DNA from: JBKJML01 sp046596415
GTDB taxonomy: Bacteria > Actinomycetota > Thermoleophilia > Gaiellales > Gaiellaceae
Direction: 5' to 3'
Length of the DNA stretch: 17,197 nt
Assembly: GCA_046596415.1 (NCBI GenBank)
Contig: JBKJML010000211.1
Span: 1-17,197 of the forward strand
The translations under genes were made by a program, and so were the position numbers. Numbering within the stretch: position 1 is the first letter of the stretch; each line of letters starts with the position of its first letter. Shown here in pieces: positions 6,252 to 12,809 of the stretch. A model generated the notes under the pieces. The model ran no database searches. It saw nothing but the letters and a program-made list of their open reading frames with translations, and was not told where the DNA came from.

Positions 6252-7144
6252 GCCGGCCGCTCGTAGTAGGCGCTGTGGCGCTCGCTGCGGGGATCGCGCT
6301 CCTCACGGCGGCGCTCCTCCTGCCGGACCGTCGTGCGCTCCCGGCCGTCGACCGGCTGGCGGCGGCAGCCGGCCTCTCGACGTCGTCGCCGCGTTTCGGC
6401 GACGAGGTGCGAGCCGTCGTCGAGGTGCTGCTCGACCGTCGTGCGGTCGACCCCGGCTCCGTGCGGGTCGAGGCCTCGTTCTCGCCGTTCCACGTCGGGG
6501 CGACGCTCCGTGACCGGGTCGATGCGGGGCAGCGCACGCGGCTCCGGTACGAGTACGTGCTCGACTGCCTGCGCAGCGCCTGCCTGCCGGGGCCGTCAGG
6601 AGACGGGAGCGGCGACGGAGACGCCGGCTTCCTGCTGCCGCCCGCAAGCGTTCGCTACACGCTCGCCGACGGTCGTCCGCGCACGACGGTGGTTGGCTGG
6701 CCGGAGGTCCGGATCGGGTCGCAGCTGCGGCAGATCGATTTCGCGGTGCTGCCGTGGCGCGCGCAGATCCGCCCGTTACCGCCGCTGGGCTACCGGCTCG
6801 CGCCACGGCTCCTCGCGGCCGCCGCCGCGCTCGCTGCGCTGCTCGCTCTCGCCTGCGGAGGCCTGCTCCTGCTCGCCCGGCTGCGCCGGGAGACGGCGCG
6901 CGGGCTGGCCGTCCGGCGCCGTGGGGGCAGCGTCCTCGAGCGGGCCCTCGCTGCCGTCCGGAACGCTGCCGCCGGCGAGGACGCCGAGGAGCGCCGCCGC
7001 GCTCTCGACCTGCTCGCCCGGGAGCTTCGCGGCGCCGAGCGCGGCCGCTCCCGCGATGCGCGCCGGCTCGCCTGGTCGCGGGAGCGGCCCGGGCGCACCG
7101 AGATGGAGCGGCTCGCCGACTCAGTCGAGCGAGCCGACACATGA
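6248..7144 (+). CDS. BatD-like two-pass membrane protein
   Basis: I do not recognise a named family with certainty. The 298-aa protein starts with GTG in a 4-nt overlap (GTGA) with DUF58. It has an N-terminal hydrophobic helix (6-25), an extracytoplasmic domain of about 150 residues with beta-type sequence (VRVEASFSPFHVGATLRD), a second helix (about 186-210), and a charged cytosolic tail of about 88 residues rich in Arg and Glu, likely helical. This layout and its place between DUF58 and a VWA gene resemble BatD/DUF4381-type proteins of Bat operons, though it is shorter. Two cysteines, C107 and C112 (C-x4-C), lie in the outer domain and could form a disulfide. A Gly/Asp-rich loop follows (116-126). 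It probably scaffolds or presents the VWA proteins; this is inference from context. Confidence 0.8.
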   Translation: MSRPLVVGAVALAAGIALLTAALLLPDRRALPAVDRLAAAAGLSTSSPRFGDEVRAVVEVLLDRRAVDPGSVRVEASFSPFHVGATLRDRVDAGQRTRLRYEYVLDCLRSACLPGPSGDGSGDGDAGFLLPPASVRYTLADGRPRTTVVGWPEVRIGSQLRQIDFAVLPWRAQIRPLPPLGYRLAPRLLAAAAALAALLALACGGLLLLARLRRETARGLAVRRRGGSVLERALAAVRNAAAGEDAEERRRALDLLARELRGAERGRSRDARRLAWSRERPGRTEMERLADSVERADT

Positions 7145-8004
7145 TCCGCGGCCTGCCGCTCGCCGACGCGACCGCTCTCGCGCGCCGCGCCCGGCTCAGT
7201 CGCGTCCTCCGCTTCGGCCTTGCCGCCGGACTCGCCGTCGTGCTCGCGCTCGGGGTCCGCGCAGCCGTTCGTGGCGGTGCCGATCCGCCCCGCCTCGCCC
7301 CACCAGGCAAGACCACGGTGCTCGTGCTCGACGTCTCGTCGAGCGTCGAGCCGACCACCTATCGCCAGATCGAGCAGACGCTCGCCCGCGCGATCGCCTC
7401 CGGCGAGCGCTACGGCCTCGTGCTGTTCTCGGACGAGGCCTACGAGCTCCTGCCGCCGGGCACGAGGGCTGCCGAGCTCGACGCTGTCCGCCGTTACTTC
7501 CTGCCGCAGCCGCCGAGCCGGTCGAAGACCTACCGAACCTTCCGTTCGGAGAACCTGACCTTCCCGGTCGCGCCCTGGACAGCGGGGTTCACAAACGGCA
7601 CGCACGTCTCGCGTGGCCTGATCCTCGCGCGCGCGATGCTCAGGCGCGACCACATCCAGGACGGCCAGGTGCTGCTCGTCTCCGACCTCGAGGACGACTA
7701 CCTCGACATCCCGCTCCTCGCGCGGACACTCGAGGCCTACGGCCGCGAGCGCCTGCCGCTGCACGTGATCGGGCTCAATCCACAGCCGTACGACCGCCAG
7801 GTCTTTCGTCAGCTCATCAACGGGCCGGGAAGCGTCAGCGACGCGGCGCTGCCGGGATCGTCGCTCGGCCCGACAGCGACCGTGCCACCGACGCCGTTCC
7901 CGGTCGAGCTCGTCGTGCTCGCCCTCCTGCTCGTCGCGGCGGTCGGCCTGAACGAGCACCTGCTCGTCCGCCTACCGCTCGAGCCGGGGGAGGGGGTCGC
8001 ATGA
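7141..8004 (+). CDS. Membrane-anchored VWA-domain protein (BatA-like)
   Basis: The 287-aa protein begins at an ATG overlapping the previous stop (ATGA). It has a hydrophobic helix at about 24-41, a VWA domain at about 57-235 and a second helix near the C-terminus (255-271). The metal-ion-dependent adhesion site looks intact: DVSSS (64-68), a threonine in NGTHVSRG (Thr154), and the aspartate of SDLEDD (Asp182). VWA domains of this type bind Mg and make metal-dependent protein contacts. In Bat operons they are the presumed clients of MoxR. The usual BatA arrangement has two N-terminal helices and one after the domain; only one is clear before the domain here. A Pro/Thr-rich linker (236-254) separates domain and last helix. 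Function as an assembly platform is inferred. Confidence 0.88.
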   Translation: MIRGLPLADATALARRARLSRVLRFGLAAGLAVVLALGVRAAVRGGADPPRLAPPGKTTVLVLDVSSSVEPTTYRQIEQTLARAIASGERYGLVLFSDEAYELLPPGTRAAELDAVRRYFLPQPPSRSKTYRTFRSENLTFPVAPWTAGFTNGTHVSRGLILARAMLRRDHIQDGQVLLVSDLEDDYLDIPLLARTLEAYGRERLPLHVIGLNPQPYDRQVFRQLINGPGSVSDAALPGSSLGPTATVPPTPFPVELVVLALLLVAAVGLNEHLLVRLPLEPGEGVA

Positions 8005-8630
8005 GCCGGGTGCGCCAGGGGCTGCCGGCTGTCGCGGGCGTCGTCCTCGTCGCCGCCGGGATCGCGCTTGCCGTGCTCGCGGTCGCTCTGTGGCGGCTGC
8101 CCGGGGAAGCCGCACGCGAGGACCGTCTCCTCGTCGGCGCGCGGGACGTCCCCGTCGACGTGTGGGAGGGCGGCGTGCCATTCCGGCTCGCGGGCTCGAT
8201 CGCGGGCGGAGCCGACGATGCCGCCTTCCGGCGGGCAATCGCGATGTTCCGCCGCGGTCGCGTGCTCGACGCCGGCGCGACGAAAGGGACGGATCAGATC
8301 GTCTCGAGCGTGCTCGCAAGCATCCAGCTCGCCGCTGTGGAGCGGTCGGCAGCCGAGGCGAGCCGTCGCTCGCAGGCGGCGAACATGCAAGGGATCCTCG
8401 TCGCCGAAGAGGCTGTCTTCGATCCCGACGGCGGACCACGAGTGACGCTCGCTGCCGGTGCCTTTCGACGTGCGCTCCACCTCGACCCGGGGAATGAGGC
8501 TGCGAAGCTGAACCTCGAGCTGCTGCTGGGGCTGACCCGTTCGACCGGTGGCGGCAGCGGCGAGTCGACCGGTGGCTTCGGCGGTTTCGGGAAGGACAGC
8601 GGCGGCGGCAACGGCGGGGCCGGCTACTGA
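8001..8630 (+). CDS. Small membrane protein with TPR-like segment (BatC/BatE-like)
   Basis: This 209-aa protein starts at ATG in a 4-nt overlap with the VWA gene. It has one N-terminal transmembrane helix (about 9-31), a region rich in Ala and Arg that is likely helical, and a TPR-like repeat at about 149-182 (AFRRALHLDPGNEAAKLNLE). The tail (184-209) is almost entirely Gly, Ser and Phe. A second, degenerate helical repeat at about 74-92 (DDAAFRRAIAMFRRGRVLDA) has a similar AFRRA motif. In Bat operons a TPR protein sits beside or between the two VWA genes, as here. The membrane side is not certain; the charged WRLPGEAARED after the helix would be outside if the start is inside. It probably mediates protein contacts in the complex. 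Confidence 0.8.
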   Translation: MSRVRQGLPAVAGVVLVAAGIALAVLAVALWRLPGEAAREDRLLVGARDVPVDVWEGGVPFRLAGSIAGGADDAAFRRAIAMFRRGRVLDAGATKGTDQIVSSVLASIQLAAVERSAAEASRRSQAANMQGILVAEEAVFDPDGGPRVTLAAGAFRRALHLDPGNEAAKLNLELLLGLTRSTGGGSGESTGGFGGFGKDSGGGNGGAGY

Positions 8631-9601
8631 TGTCGGTCGGCTTCCTCACTCCGGCCGGTGCTGCCGTCGCGCTCGCAGCGGCGCTGCCGATCGTCGTGCT
8701 CGTTCTCGCCGAGCGTCGCGCCGGCCACGCCCGTGCTGCGATCGGCCTGCCGCCCGGTGGGCGCCCGCGCGTGGCTCGCCCGGTGCTCGCGCTGGCCGCG
8801 GTCGGGCTGCTCGCCGGTCTGGCCGCAGCCCAACCGGTGCTCCGCTCGAAGGAGAGCCGCCGTGTCCGTACCGACGCGGCGGCTCTCGTCGTCATCGACA
8901 CCACCCGCTCGATGCTCGCAGCCGCGTCACCGGGCTCGGTGACCCGGATCGAGCGCGCTCGCATTGCCGCGCTCGCCCTGCGCGATGCGCTGCCCGACAT
9001 TCCGGTCGGGATCGCCTCGATCTCCGACCGCGTGCTGCCGCACCTCTTCCCGACGTTCTCGCGGCCCGCCTTCGCCGCGACGCTCCTGCACACGATCCGG
9101 CCCGGCAGCCCACCCTCGAGGCAGCAAGGGACGGTCGTCACCGACCTCAGCTCACTCGCGGCCGTCGCGACCGAGAACTTCTTCGCGCCGGGAATCGACA
9201 AGCGCCTCGTCGTCCTGCTCACCGATGGCGAGACGAGTCAGCTCGATGCCGAGGCGCTCGGCGGCAGCTTCCGCTCTAGCCGTGGGTTGACCGGGCTCGT
9301 CGTTCGGATCGGCGGCCCGCATGAGTCCGTCTTCGACCGGCGCGGCCGTCCCGAGCGGGACTACGTCCCCGACCCCGCCGCCGGAGCGGTCGCGCAGCAG
9401 CTCGCCGAGTCGCTCGGCGGCGGCGTCGTGCCGGAGGGGAACCTTGGTGCACTCGCTGCCGCCGCGCACGCCGCCGTCGGCAGCGGCGAGACGAAGCCGG
9501 TCTCGGGCCGCGAGGCCTCGCGGCTCCTCTCGCCCTACGTGCTCCTCGCGACCGCGCTGCCGCTCGCGTTCCTCGTTCGCAGGCGCAACCTGGCGCGGTA
9601 A
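8630..9601 (+). CDS. Membrane-anchored VWA-domain protein (BatB-like)
   Basis: The 323-aa protein starts at an ATG sharing one base with the previous stop (TGATG). It has two N-terminal helices (about 9-28 and 51-68), a VWA domain (about 82-285) and a C-terminal helix (301-316) ending in a basic RRRNLAR tail, the classic BatA/BatB layout. The MIDAS site reads DTTRS (90-94) instead of the usual DxSxS, a conservative Thr for Ser change. LTDGE (197-201) supplies the last metal ligand, and a Thr in VVTDLSS (about 171) may be the middle one. It is the last gene of the operon and ends with tandem stops TAATAA. It is distinct in sequence from the first VWA protein, so the system may use a heterodimer. 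Function is inferred from context. Confidence 0.9.
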   Translation: MSVGFLTPAGAAVALAAALPIVVLVLAERRAGHARAAIGLPPGGRPRVARPVLALAAVGLLAGLAAAQPVLRSKESRRVRTDAAALVVIDTTRSMLAAASPGSVTRIERARIAALALRDALPDIPVGIASISDRVLPHLFPTFSRPAFAATLLHTIRPGSPPSRQQGTVVTDLSSLAAVATENFFAPGIDKRLVVLLTDGETSQLDAEALGGSFRSSRGLTGLVVRIGGPHESVFDRRGRPERDYVPDPAAGAVAQQLAESLGGGVVPEGNLGALAAAAHAAVGSGETKPVSGREASRLLSPYVLLATALPLAFLVRRRNLAR

Positions 9602-9621
9602 TAACAGGTACTCTTGACCGA

Positions 9622-9644
9622 CGCGCCGCGCTCGAAGCGGCGTG
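9622..9644 (+). terminator. Stem-loop after the MoxR/Bat operon
   Basis: An 8-bp stem with one G-T pair and a 7-nt loop (CGCGCCGC / GCGGCGTG) lies 20 nt after the tandem stop codons of the last VWA gene. There is no T-tract behind it, so if it terminates transcription it does so as a weak or non-canonical terminator. It could instead protect the 3' end of the mRNA. Confidence 0.3.
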
Positions 9645-9655
9645 CGGGAGCTTGC

Positions 9656-9661
9656 TACACT
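9656..9661 (+). promoter_or_regulatory. Putative -10 box of the tRNA-Met/rpmG transcript
   Basis: TACACT lies 11 nt before the first base of the tRNA, the distance expected for a short tRNA leader. No good -35 is found at 16-18 nt upstream. The TTGACC at 9614-9619 is far too distant to pair with it. Confidence 0.35.
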
Positions 9662-9672
9662 CTCCCGCGCGC

Positions 9673-9746
9673 GGCGGCGTAGCTCAGCTGGTTAGAGCAG
9701 CGGAATCATAATCCGCGTGTCGCAGGTTCGAGTCCTGCCGCCGCTA
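9673..9746 (+). tRNA. tRNA-Met (CAT), elongator type
   Basis: The full cloverleaf can be paired by eye. The acceptor is 9673-9679 with 9739-9745 (one G-T pair at the end). The D stem is GCTC/GAGC, the anticodon stem GCGGA/TCCGC with loop ATCATAA (anticodon CAT at 9707-9709), and the T stem GCAGG/CCTGC with loop TTCGAGT. The discriminator base is A, and CCA is not encoded. It is not an initiator, because the first pair is G-T rather than a C-A mismatch and the anticodon stem lacks the three G-C pairs. A lysidine-modified tRNA-Ile2 also has CAT and cannot be fully excluded. It lies 36 nt before rpmG, the same tRNA-Met/rpmG neighbourhood known in mycobacteria. Confidence 0.93.
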
Positions 9747-9782
9747 TTCCCTCGCCCCACCGAAGACAAAGAGAACTCACAC

Positions 9783-9944
9783 ATGGCAGCCGGAGTACGA
9801 GTCGCGATCACCCTCGCCTGCACGGAGTGCAAGCGGCGGAACTACCAGACGAATAAGTCCAAGCGGAACACGCCGGACCGCGTCGAGTTCAAGAAGTACT
9901 GCCGTTGGTGCGGCGGTCACACGCTGCACCGGGAGACCCGCTAG
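9783..9944 (+). CDS. rpmG: 50S ribosomal protein L33
   Basis: This is a small protein of the large ribosomal subunit, 53 aa. The frame is open further upstream, through the 3' part of the tRNA gene, so the ATG at 9783 is chosen because MAAGVRVAITLACTEC is the family's N-terminus. It keeps both zinc-ribbon pairs, CTEC (13-16) and CRWC (40-43), making it the zinc-binding (C+) form. Bacteria with such a form often also have a zinc-free paralogue that is used under zinc starvation. The Shine-Dalgarno is weak (an AGAGAA stretch). The gene lies directly after tRNA-Met and overlaps secE by one base, so it is probably part of one transcript with secE and nusG. Confidence 0.96.
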   Translation: MAAGVRVAITLACTECKRRNYQTNKSKRNTPDRVEFKKYCRWCGGHTLHRETR

Positions 9945-10273
9945 TGGCGCGCGAGACCCGTTCGCAGCGCCGTGCAAAGCGGCGTTCAAGCGGCGACTCG
10001 CCGGTGGCCCAGCGCGCCCGCTCGCGGCAGCAGCAGATGCGCCCGAGCGCGCAGCCCGTCTCGAACCAGACAGGCCGCCGCGAGCGCCGCCAGCGCGGGA
10101 AGTTCATCAAGGAGTCGTGGGGGGAACTGAAGAAGGTCGAGTGGCCCGGCCGCCCGCAGGTCGTCCAGGGCACCGTGGTTGTCATCATCGCGTGCGTCAT
10201 CGTCGGCGTCTATCTCTACGGAGCCGACCAGATCCTCCGCCGTGTCGTCCAACAAGTCTTCCTGGGGCAGTAG
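9944..10273 (+). CDS. secE: Preprotein translocase subunit SecE
   Basis: This is the essential clamp subunit of the SecYEG protein-conducting channel in the cytoplasmic membrane. I start it at the GTG at 9944, which shares a base with the rpmG stop (TAGTG) and follows a good Shine-Dalgarno, GGGAGA at 9931-9936. A longer frame from 9905 exists but would overlap rpmG by 40 bases. The protein has 109 aa: a basic, disordered-looking N-terminal extension of about 50 residues, the conserved amphipathic helix FIKESWGELKKVEWPGR (54-70), and one transmembrane helix (about 73-92). A single helix is the usual form outside the enterobacteria. It is followed after 4 nt by nusG, as in most bacteria. Confidence 0.95.
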   Translation: MARETRSQRRAKRRSSGDSPVAQRARSRQQQMRPSAQPVSNQTGRRERRQRGKFIKESWGELKKVEWPGRPQVVQGTVVVIIACVIVGVYLYGADQILRRVVQQVFLGQ

Positions 10274-10277
10274 CCGA

Positions 10278-10814
10278 ATGTTCAAGTGGTATGTCATCAA
10301 CACGTACTCCGGGCACGAGAACAAGGTGAAAGCCAATCTCGAGCATCGGATCATCTCGATGAACCAGGCTCCGCGCTTCCGGCGCGTCGTTGTCCCGACC
10401 GAGCAGATCATCGAGACGAAGGACGGCCAGAAGGTGCAGGTCGAGAAGCGCGTTCTGCCCGGCTACGTCCTCGTGAACATGGACCTGAACGACGACGCCT
10501 GGTCGGTTGTGAAGAACACGCCCGGCGTCACCGGCTTCGTCGGCGCCGGCGCGAAGCCCGTGCCGCTCCACCAGGCCGAGGTCGATCGCATCCTGCATAC
10601 CGGTGCGGCTGCGGCCGGCGGCGCGGCAGCGCGCTCGCAGGTGCAGTTCTCACTCGGTGAGTCCGTCAAGGTCACGTCGGGCCCGCTATCCGACTTCGAC
10701 GGTGAGATCGTGGACGTCAACCCCGACCAGCAGAAGCTGAAGGTGCTCGTGGACATCTTCGAGCGCCAGGTTCCGGTGGAGCTCAGCTTCGACCAGGTCA
10801 AGAAGCTCGACTGA
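10278..10814 (+). CDS. nusG: Transcription termination/antitermination factor NusG
   Basis: NusG binds the RNA polymerase clamp, affects pausing, and links polymerase to Rho or to the ribosome through S10. The 178-aa protein has the NGN domain opening with KWYVINTYSGHENKVKANL, including the RVLPGYVLVNMDL and TPGVTGFVG segments (to about residue 105). An Ala/Gly-rich linker of about 10 residues follows, then a KOW domain (about 124-178) with VTSGPLSDFDGEIVDV. Size and both domains are normal. The start ATG is 4 nt after secE. The frame is open upstream, but MFKWYVINTYSG matches the family N-terminus. The linker is more Ala/Gly-rich (AAAAGGAAAR) than in most NusG proteins. rplK follows after 10 nt. 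Confidence 0.97.
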   Translation: MFKWYVINTYSGHENKVKANLEHRIISMNQAPRFRRVVVPTEQIIETKDGQKVQVEKRVLPGYVLVNMDLNDDAWSVVKNTPGVTGFVGAGAKPVPLHQAEVDRILHTGAAAAGGAAARSQVQFSLGESVKVTSGPLSDFDGEIVDVNPDQQKLKVLVDIFERQVPVELSFDQVKKLD

Positions 10815-10824
10815 TTAGGAAGTC

Positions 10825-11250
10825 ATGGCGAAGAAAGTACTGACACTCATCAAGCTCCAGATCCCCGGCGGCCAGGCCAACCCGGCCCCTCCGGTCGGTC
10901 CCGCGCTCGGTCAGCACGGGGTCAACATCATGGAGTTCTGCAAGGCGTTCAATGCGCAGACCGCGCAGGAGAACGGCCGCATCACGCCGGTGGAGATCAC
11001 CGTCTACGAGGACCGGTCGTTCACGTTCATCACGAAGACGCCGCCCGCAGCCGTCCTGATCAAGGAAGCGCTCGGGCTGGACAAGGGCTCGGCGGAGCCG
11101 AACCGGTTGAAGGTCGGCCGCCTCTCGAAGCAGCAGGTGCGCTCGATCGCCGAGATCAAGCTGCAGGACCTGAACGCGCGCGACCTGGATCAGGCGATGC
11201 TCGTCATCGCCGGCACGGCGCGCTCGATGGGAGTTGAGGTGGACCTATGA
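10825..11250 (+). CDS. rplK: 50S ribosomal protein L11
   Basis: L11 binds 23S rRNA in the GTPase-associated centre at the base of the L7/L12 stalk and takes part in factor binding and the stringent response through RelA. It is 141 aa, the standard length. The N-terminal domain opens MAKKVLTLIKLQIPGGQANP with the PPVGPALGQHGVNIMEFCKAFN segment, which includes the proline-rich helix where thiostrepton-type drugs contact the protein. The C-terminal RNA-binding domain ends in the family signature around GTARSMGVEV. A Shine-Dalgarno AGGA lies just before the start. The stop overlaps the start of rplA (ATGA). Confidence 0.98.
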   Translation: MAKKVLTLIKLQIPGGQANPAPPVGPALGQHGVNIMEFCKAFNAQTAQENGRITPVEITVYEDRSFTFITKTPPAAVLIKEALGLDKGSAEPNRLKVGRLSKQQVRSIAEIKLQDLNARDLDQAMLVIAGTARSMGVEVDL

Positions 11251-11978
11251 GCTCGCACAGCAAGCGTTACGACGAGGCGCGTGGGGCGATCGACCGCGAG
11301 AAGTTGTATTCACCGGTCGAGGCGGTGCGGACGCTGAAGGAGCTTCCGGCGGCCAAGTTCGACGAGACGGTCGAGGCGCACTTCCGCCTGGGCCTGAACG
11401 TGCGGCACGCCGACCAGCAGCTCCGCGGCACGATCATGCTCCCGAACGGAACCGGCAAGAACGTGCGGATCGCGGTCTTCGCCGAGGGCGACAAGGCCCG
11501 TGAGGCGAAGGAGGCCGGTGCGGACATCGTCGGCTCGGCCGACCTCGCAGCCAAGGTCGAGGCGGGCGAGATCGACTTCGATGTCGCGATCGCGACCCCC
11601 GACCAGATGGGCGTCGTCGGCCGGCTCGGCCGCGTGCTCGGGCCTCGTGGCCTGATGCCGAACCCGAAGACGGGCACCGTCACCTTCGACGTGGCGAAGG
11701 CCGTCACCGACTCGAAGGCCGGCAAGCTCGAGTACCGCACCGACCGCGGCGCGAACGTGCACGTATCGATCGGCAAGACGAGCTTTGGCGAGCGTCAGCT
11801 CGTCGAGAACTACGCCGCGCTCGTGGAGGAGATCGTCCGTGTGAAGCCGGCGGCTGCGAAGGGCCGCTACATCCACACGGTGACGCTCACGAGCACGATG
11901 GGCCCCGGCCTCAGGGTCGACCCGTCGCGCGTTCGCGGCATCGTCGAGGATCTCGAGGAGAGCCCCGTCACAGCCTAG
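11247..11978 (+). CDS. rplA: 50S ribosomal protein L1
   Basis: L1 forms the mobile stalk at the ribosomal E site and in many bacteria represses translation of its own L11-L1 mRNA. The 243-aa protein has the standard two-domain layout. The signature around GRLGRVLGPRGLMPNPKTGT lies at about residues 127-146, followed by the second half of domain I. The start codon overlaps the rplK stop (ATGA), so the two are translationally coupled. No separate L1-binding leader is seen before rplA; any operator would be upstream of or within rplK. A 144-nt gap with the L10 leader follows. Confidence 0.98.
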   Translation: MSSHSKRYDEARGAIDREKLYSPVEAVRTLKELPAAKFDETVEAHFRLGLNVRHADQQLRGTIMLPNGTGKNVRIAVFAEGDKAREAKEAGADIVGSADLAAKVEAGEIDFDVAIATPDQMGVVGRLGRVLGPRGLMPNPKTGTVTFDVAKAVTDSKAGKLEYRTDRGANVHVSIGKTSFGERQLVENYAALVEEIVRVKPAAAKGRYIHTVTLTSTMGPGLRVDPSRVRGIVEDLEESPVTA

Positions 11979-12122
11979 TTTCCCAGTACACGCCCGTCGC
12001 CACAGACAGCCGGCAGCGCCTTCCAGCGCAGAAGCCCGGCCGAGGCGGCTTCGACAGTCGGCCTTGCATCGCCTTCTTTCCGAGCCCGCCTCAGTGCGGG
12101 CTCGATCGTTCGAGGAGGTGGA
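11979..12122 (+). promoter_or_regulatory. Ribosomal protein L10 leader (autoregulatory mRNA element)
   Basis: The 144-nt gap before rplJ looks like the L10 leader RNA, to which L10 with L7/L12 binds to limit its own synthesis. GCCGG (12009-12013) can pair with CCGGC (12036-12040), enclosing a small GCGC hairpin (12016-12029). The purine-rich single strands ACAGACA and CAGAAG beside these stems match what is known of this leader, whose L10 site is a kink-turn-like element. A strong 9-bp hairpin (12081-12104, CGAGCCCGC / GCGGGCTCG) follows just before the ribosome-binding site. There is no T-tract, so control may act on translation or Rho access rather than intrinsic termination. The placement is established for the family; the pairing is my reading. 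Confidence 0.75.
12113..12120 (+). promoter_or_regulatory. Strong Shine-Dalgarno of rplJ
   Basis: AGGAGGTG is a near-perfect match to the anti-Shine-Dalgarno and ends 2 nt before the ATG. It lies 8 nt after the large leader hairpin, so folding or L10 binding upstream could affect its access. Confidence 0.7.
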
Positions 12123-12809
12123 ATGCAGAAAGAAGACAAGGAGAAGGTCGTCGCGGAGCTCACCGAACGCCTGCGGGTGTCGGAGACGTTGATCGTCACC
12201 GACTACCGCGGGCTCACGAACTCCGAGCTCGACGCCCTCCGCTCGAAGTTGCTCGAGCACGGCGCCCGCTTCACGGTCGTCAAGAACACGCTCACCCGCC
12301 GCGCGGCCGAGGCCGCCGGTGCGGATGCGCTGCTCGCCCTGCTCGAGGGCCCGACGGCGATCGCGTTCATCGAGGCCGGGGGAGACCCGGTCGCGGTGGC
12401 GAAGGCGATCGGCGCCGCGGCGAAGGAGACGAAGATCCTCGCGATTCGCGGTGGGGTGCTGCAGGGAACCGCGATGTCGGCGGACGAGGTCGAGAGCCTC
12501 GCGAAGCTGCCTCCGGCCGAGGTGCTCCGGGCCCAACTGCTCGGCGCGATCATCGCACCACTCACCACGGTGCTCGGCCTACTCTCCGCACCGCTGCGCG
12601 ATCTCGTCGGGTTGATCGACGCCCGGATCGAGCAGCTCGGCGGCACGCAGGAAGACGCGCCCGCCGCGAACGAGCCAAGTGGCTCAGAGCCACAAGGCGA
12701 GTCCGAGCCGGTCCCTGAGGCAGAGCCCGAAGCAGAGGTAGTCGTAGAGACCGAAGACACCGAAGAGACCCTAGAAGTGACCACTGACACGCAGGAGGAT
12801 CAGGAGTAA
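12123..12809 (+). CDS. rplJ: 50S ribosomal protein L10 with long acidic C-terminal tail
   Basis: L10 anchors the L7/L12 dimers on the ribosome to form the stalk. Residues 1-174 are a normal L10: the RNA-binding N-terminal domain (VTDYRGLTNSELDALR, VVKNTLTRRA) and the long C-terminal helix that holds L7/L12 (about 135-172). Beyond this there is a tail of 54 residues with 20 Asp/Glu, no Lys or Arg, and many Pro, Thr and Val. Its codons often end in A or T (about 17 of 49), unlike the rest of the gene, which suggests separate origin or relaxed selection. The start is set by a strong Shine-Dalgarno. The stop overlaps the rplL start (TAATG). Confidence 0.97.
   Translation: MQKEDKEKVVAELTERLRVSETLIVTDYRGLTNSELDALRSKLLEHGARFTVVKNTLTRRAAEAAGADALLALLEGPTAIAFIEAGGDPVAVAKAIGAAAKETKILAIRGGVLQGTAMSADEVESLAKLPPAEVLRAQLLGAIIAPLTTVLGLLSAPLRDLVGLIDARIEQLGGTQEDAPAANEPSGSEPQGESEPVPEAEPEAEVVVETEDTEETLEVTTDTQEDQE

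Noticed and set aside
9614..9619. TTGACC as a -35 element for the tRNA
   Set aside because: It is 36 nt from the only -10-like box (TACACT), and nothing resembling a -10 lies at 16-18 nt from it.
9673..9746. Initiator tRNA-fMet reading of the CAT tRNA
   Set aside because: The first acceptor pair is G-T rather than unpaired C-A, and the anticodon stem is GCGGA/TCCGC without the three consecutive G-C pairs of initiators.
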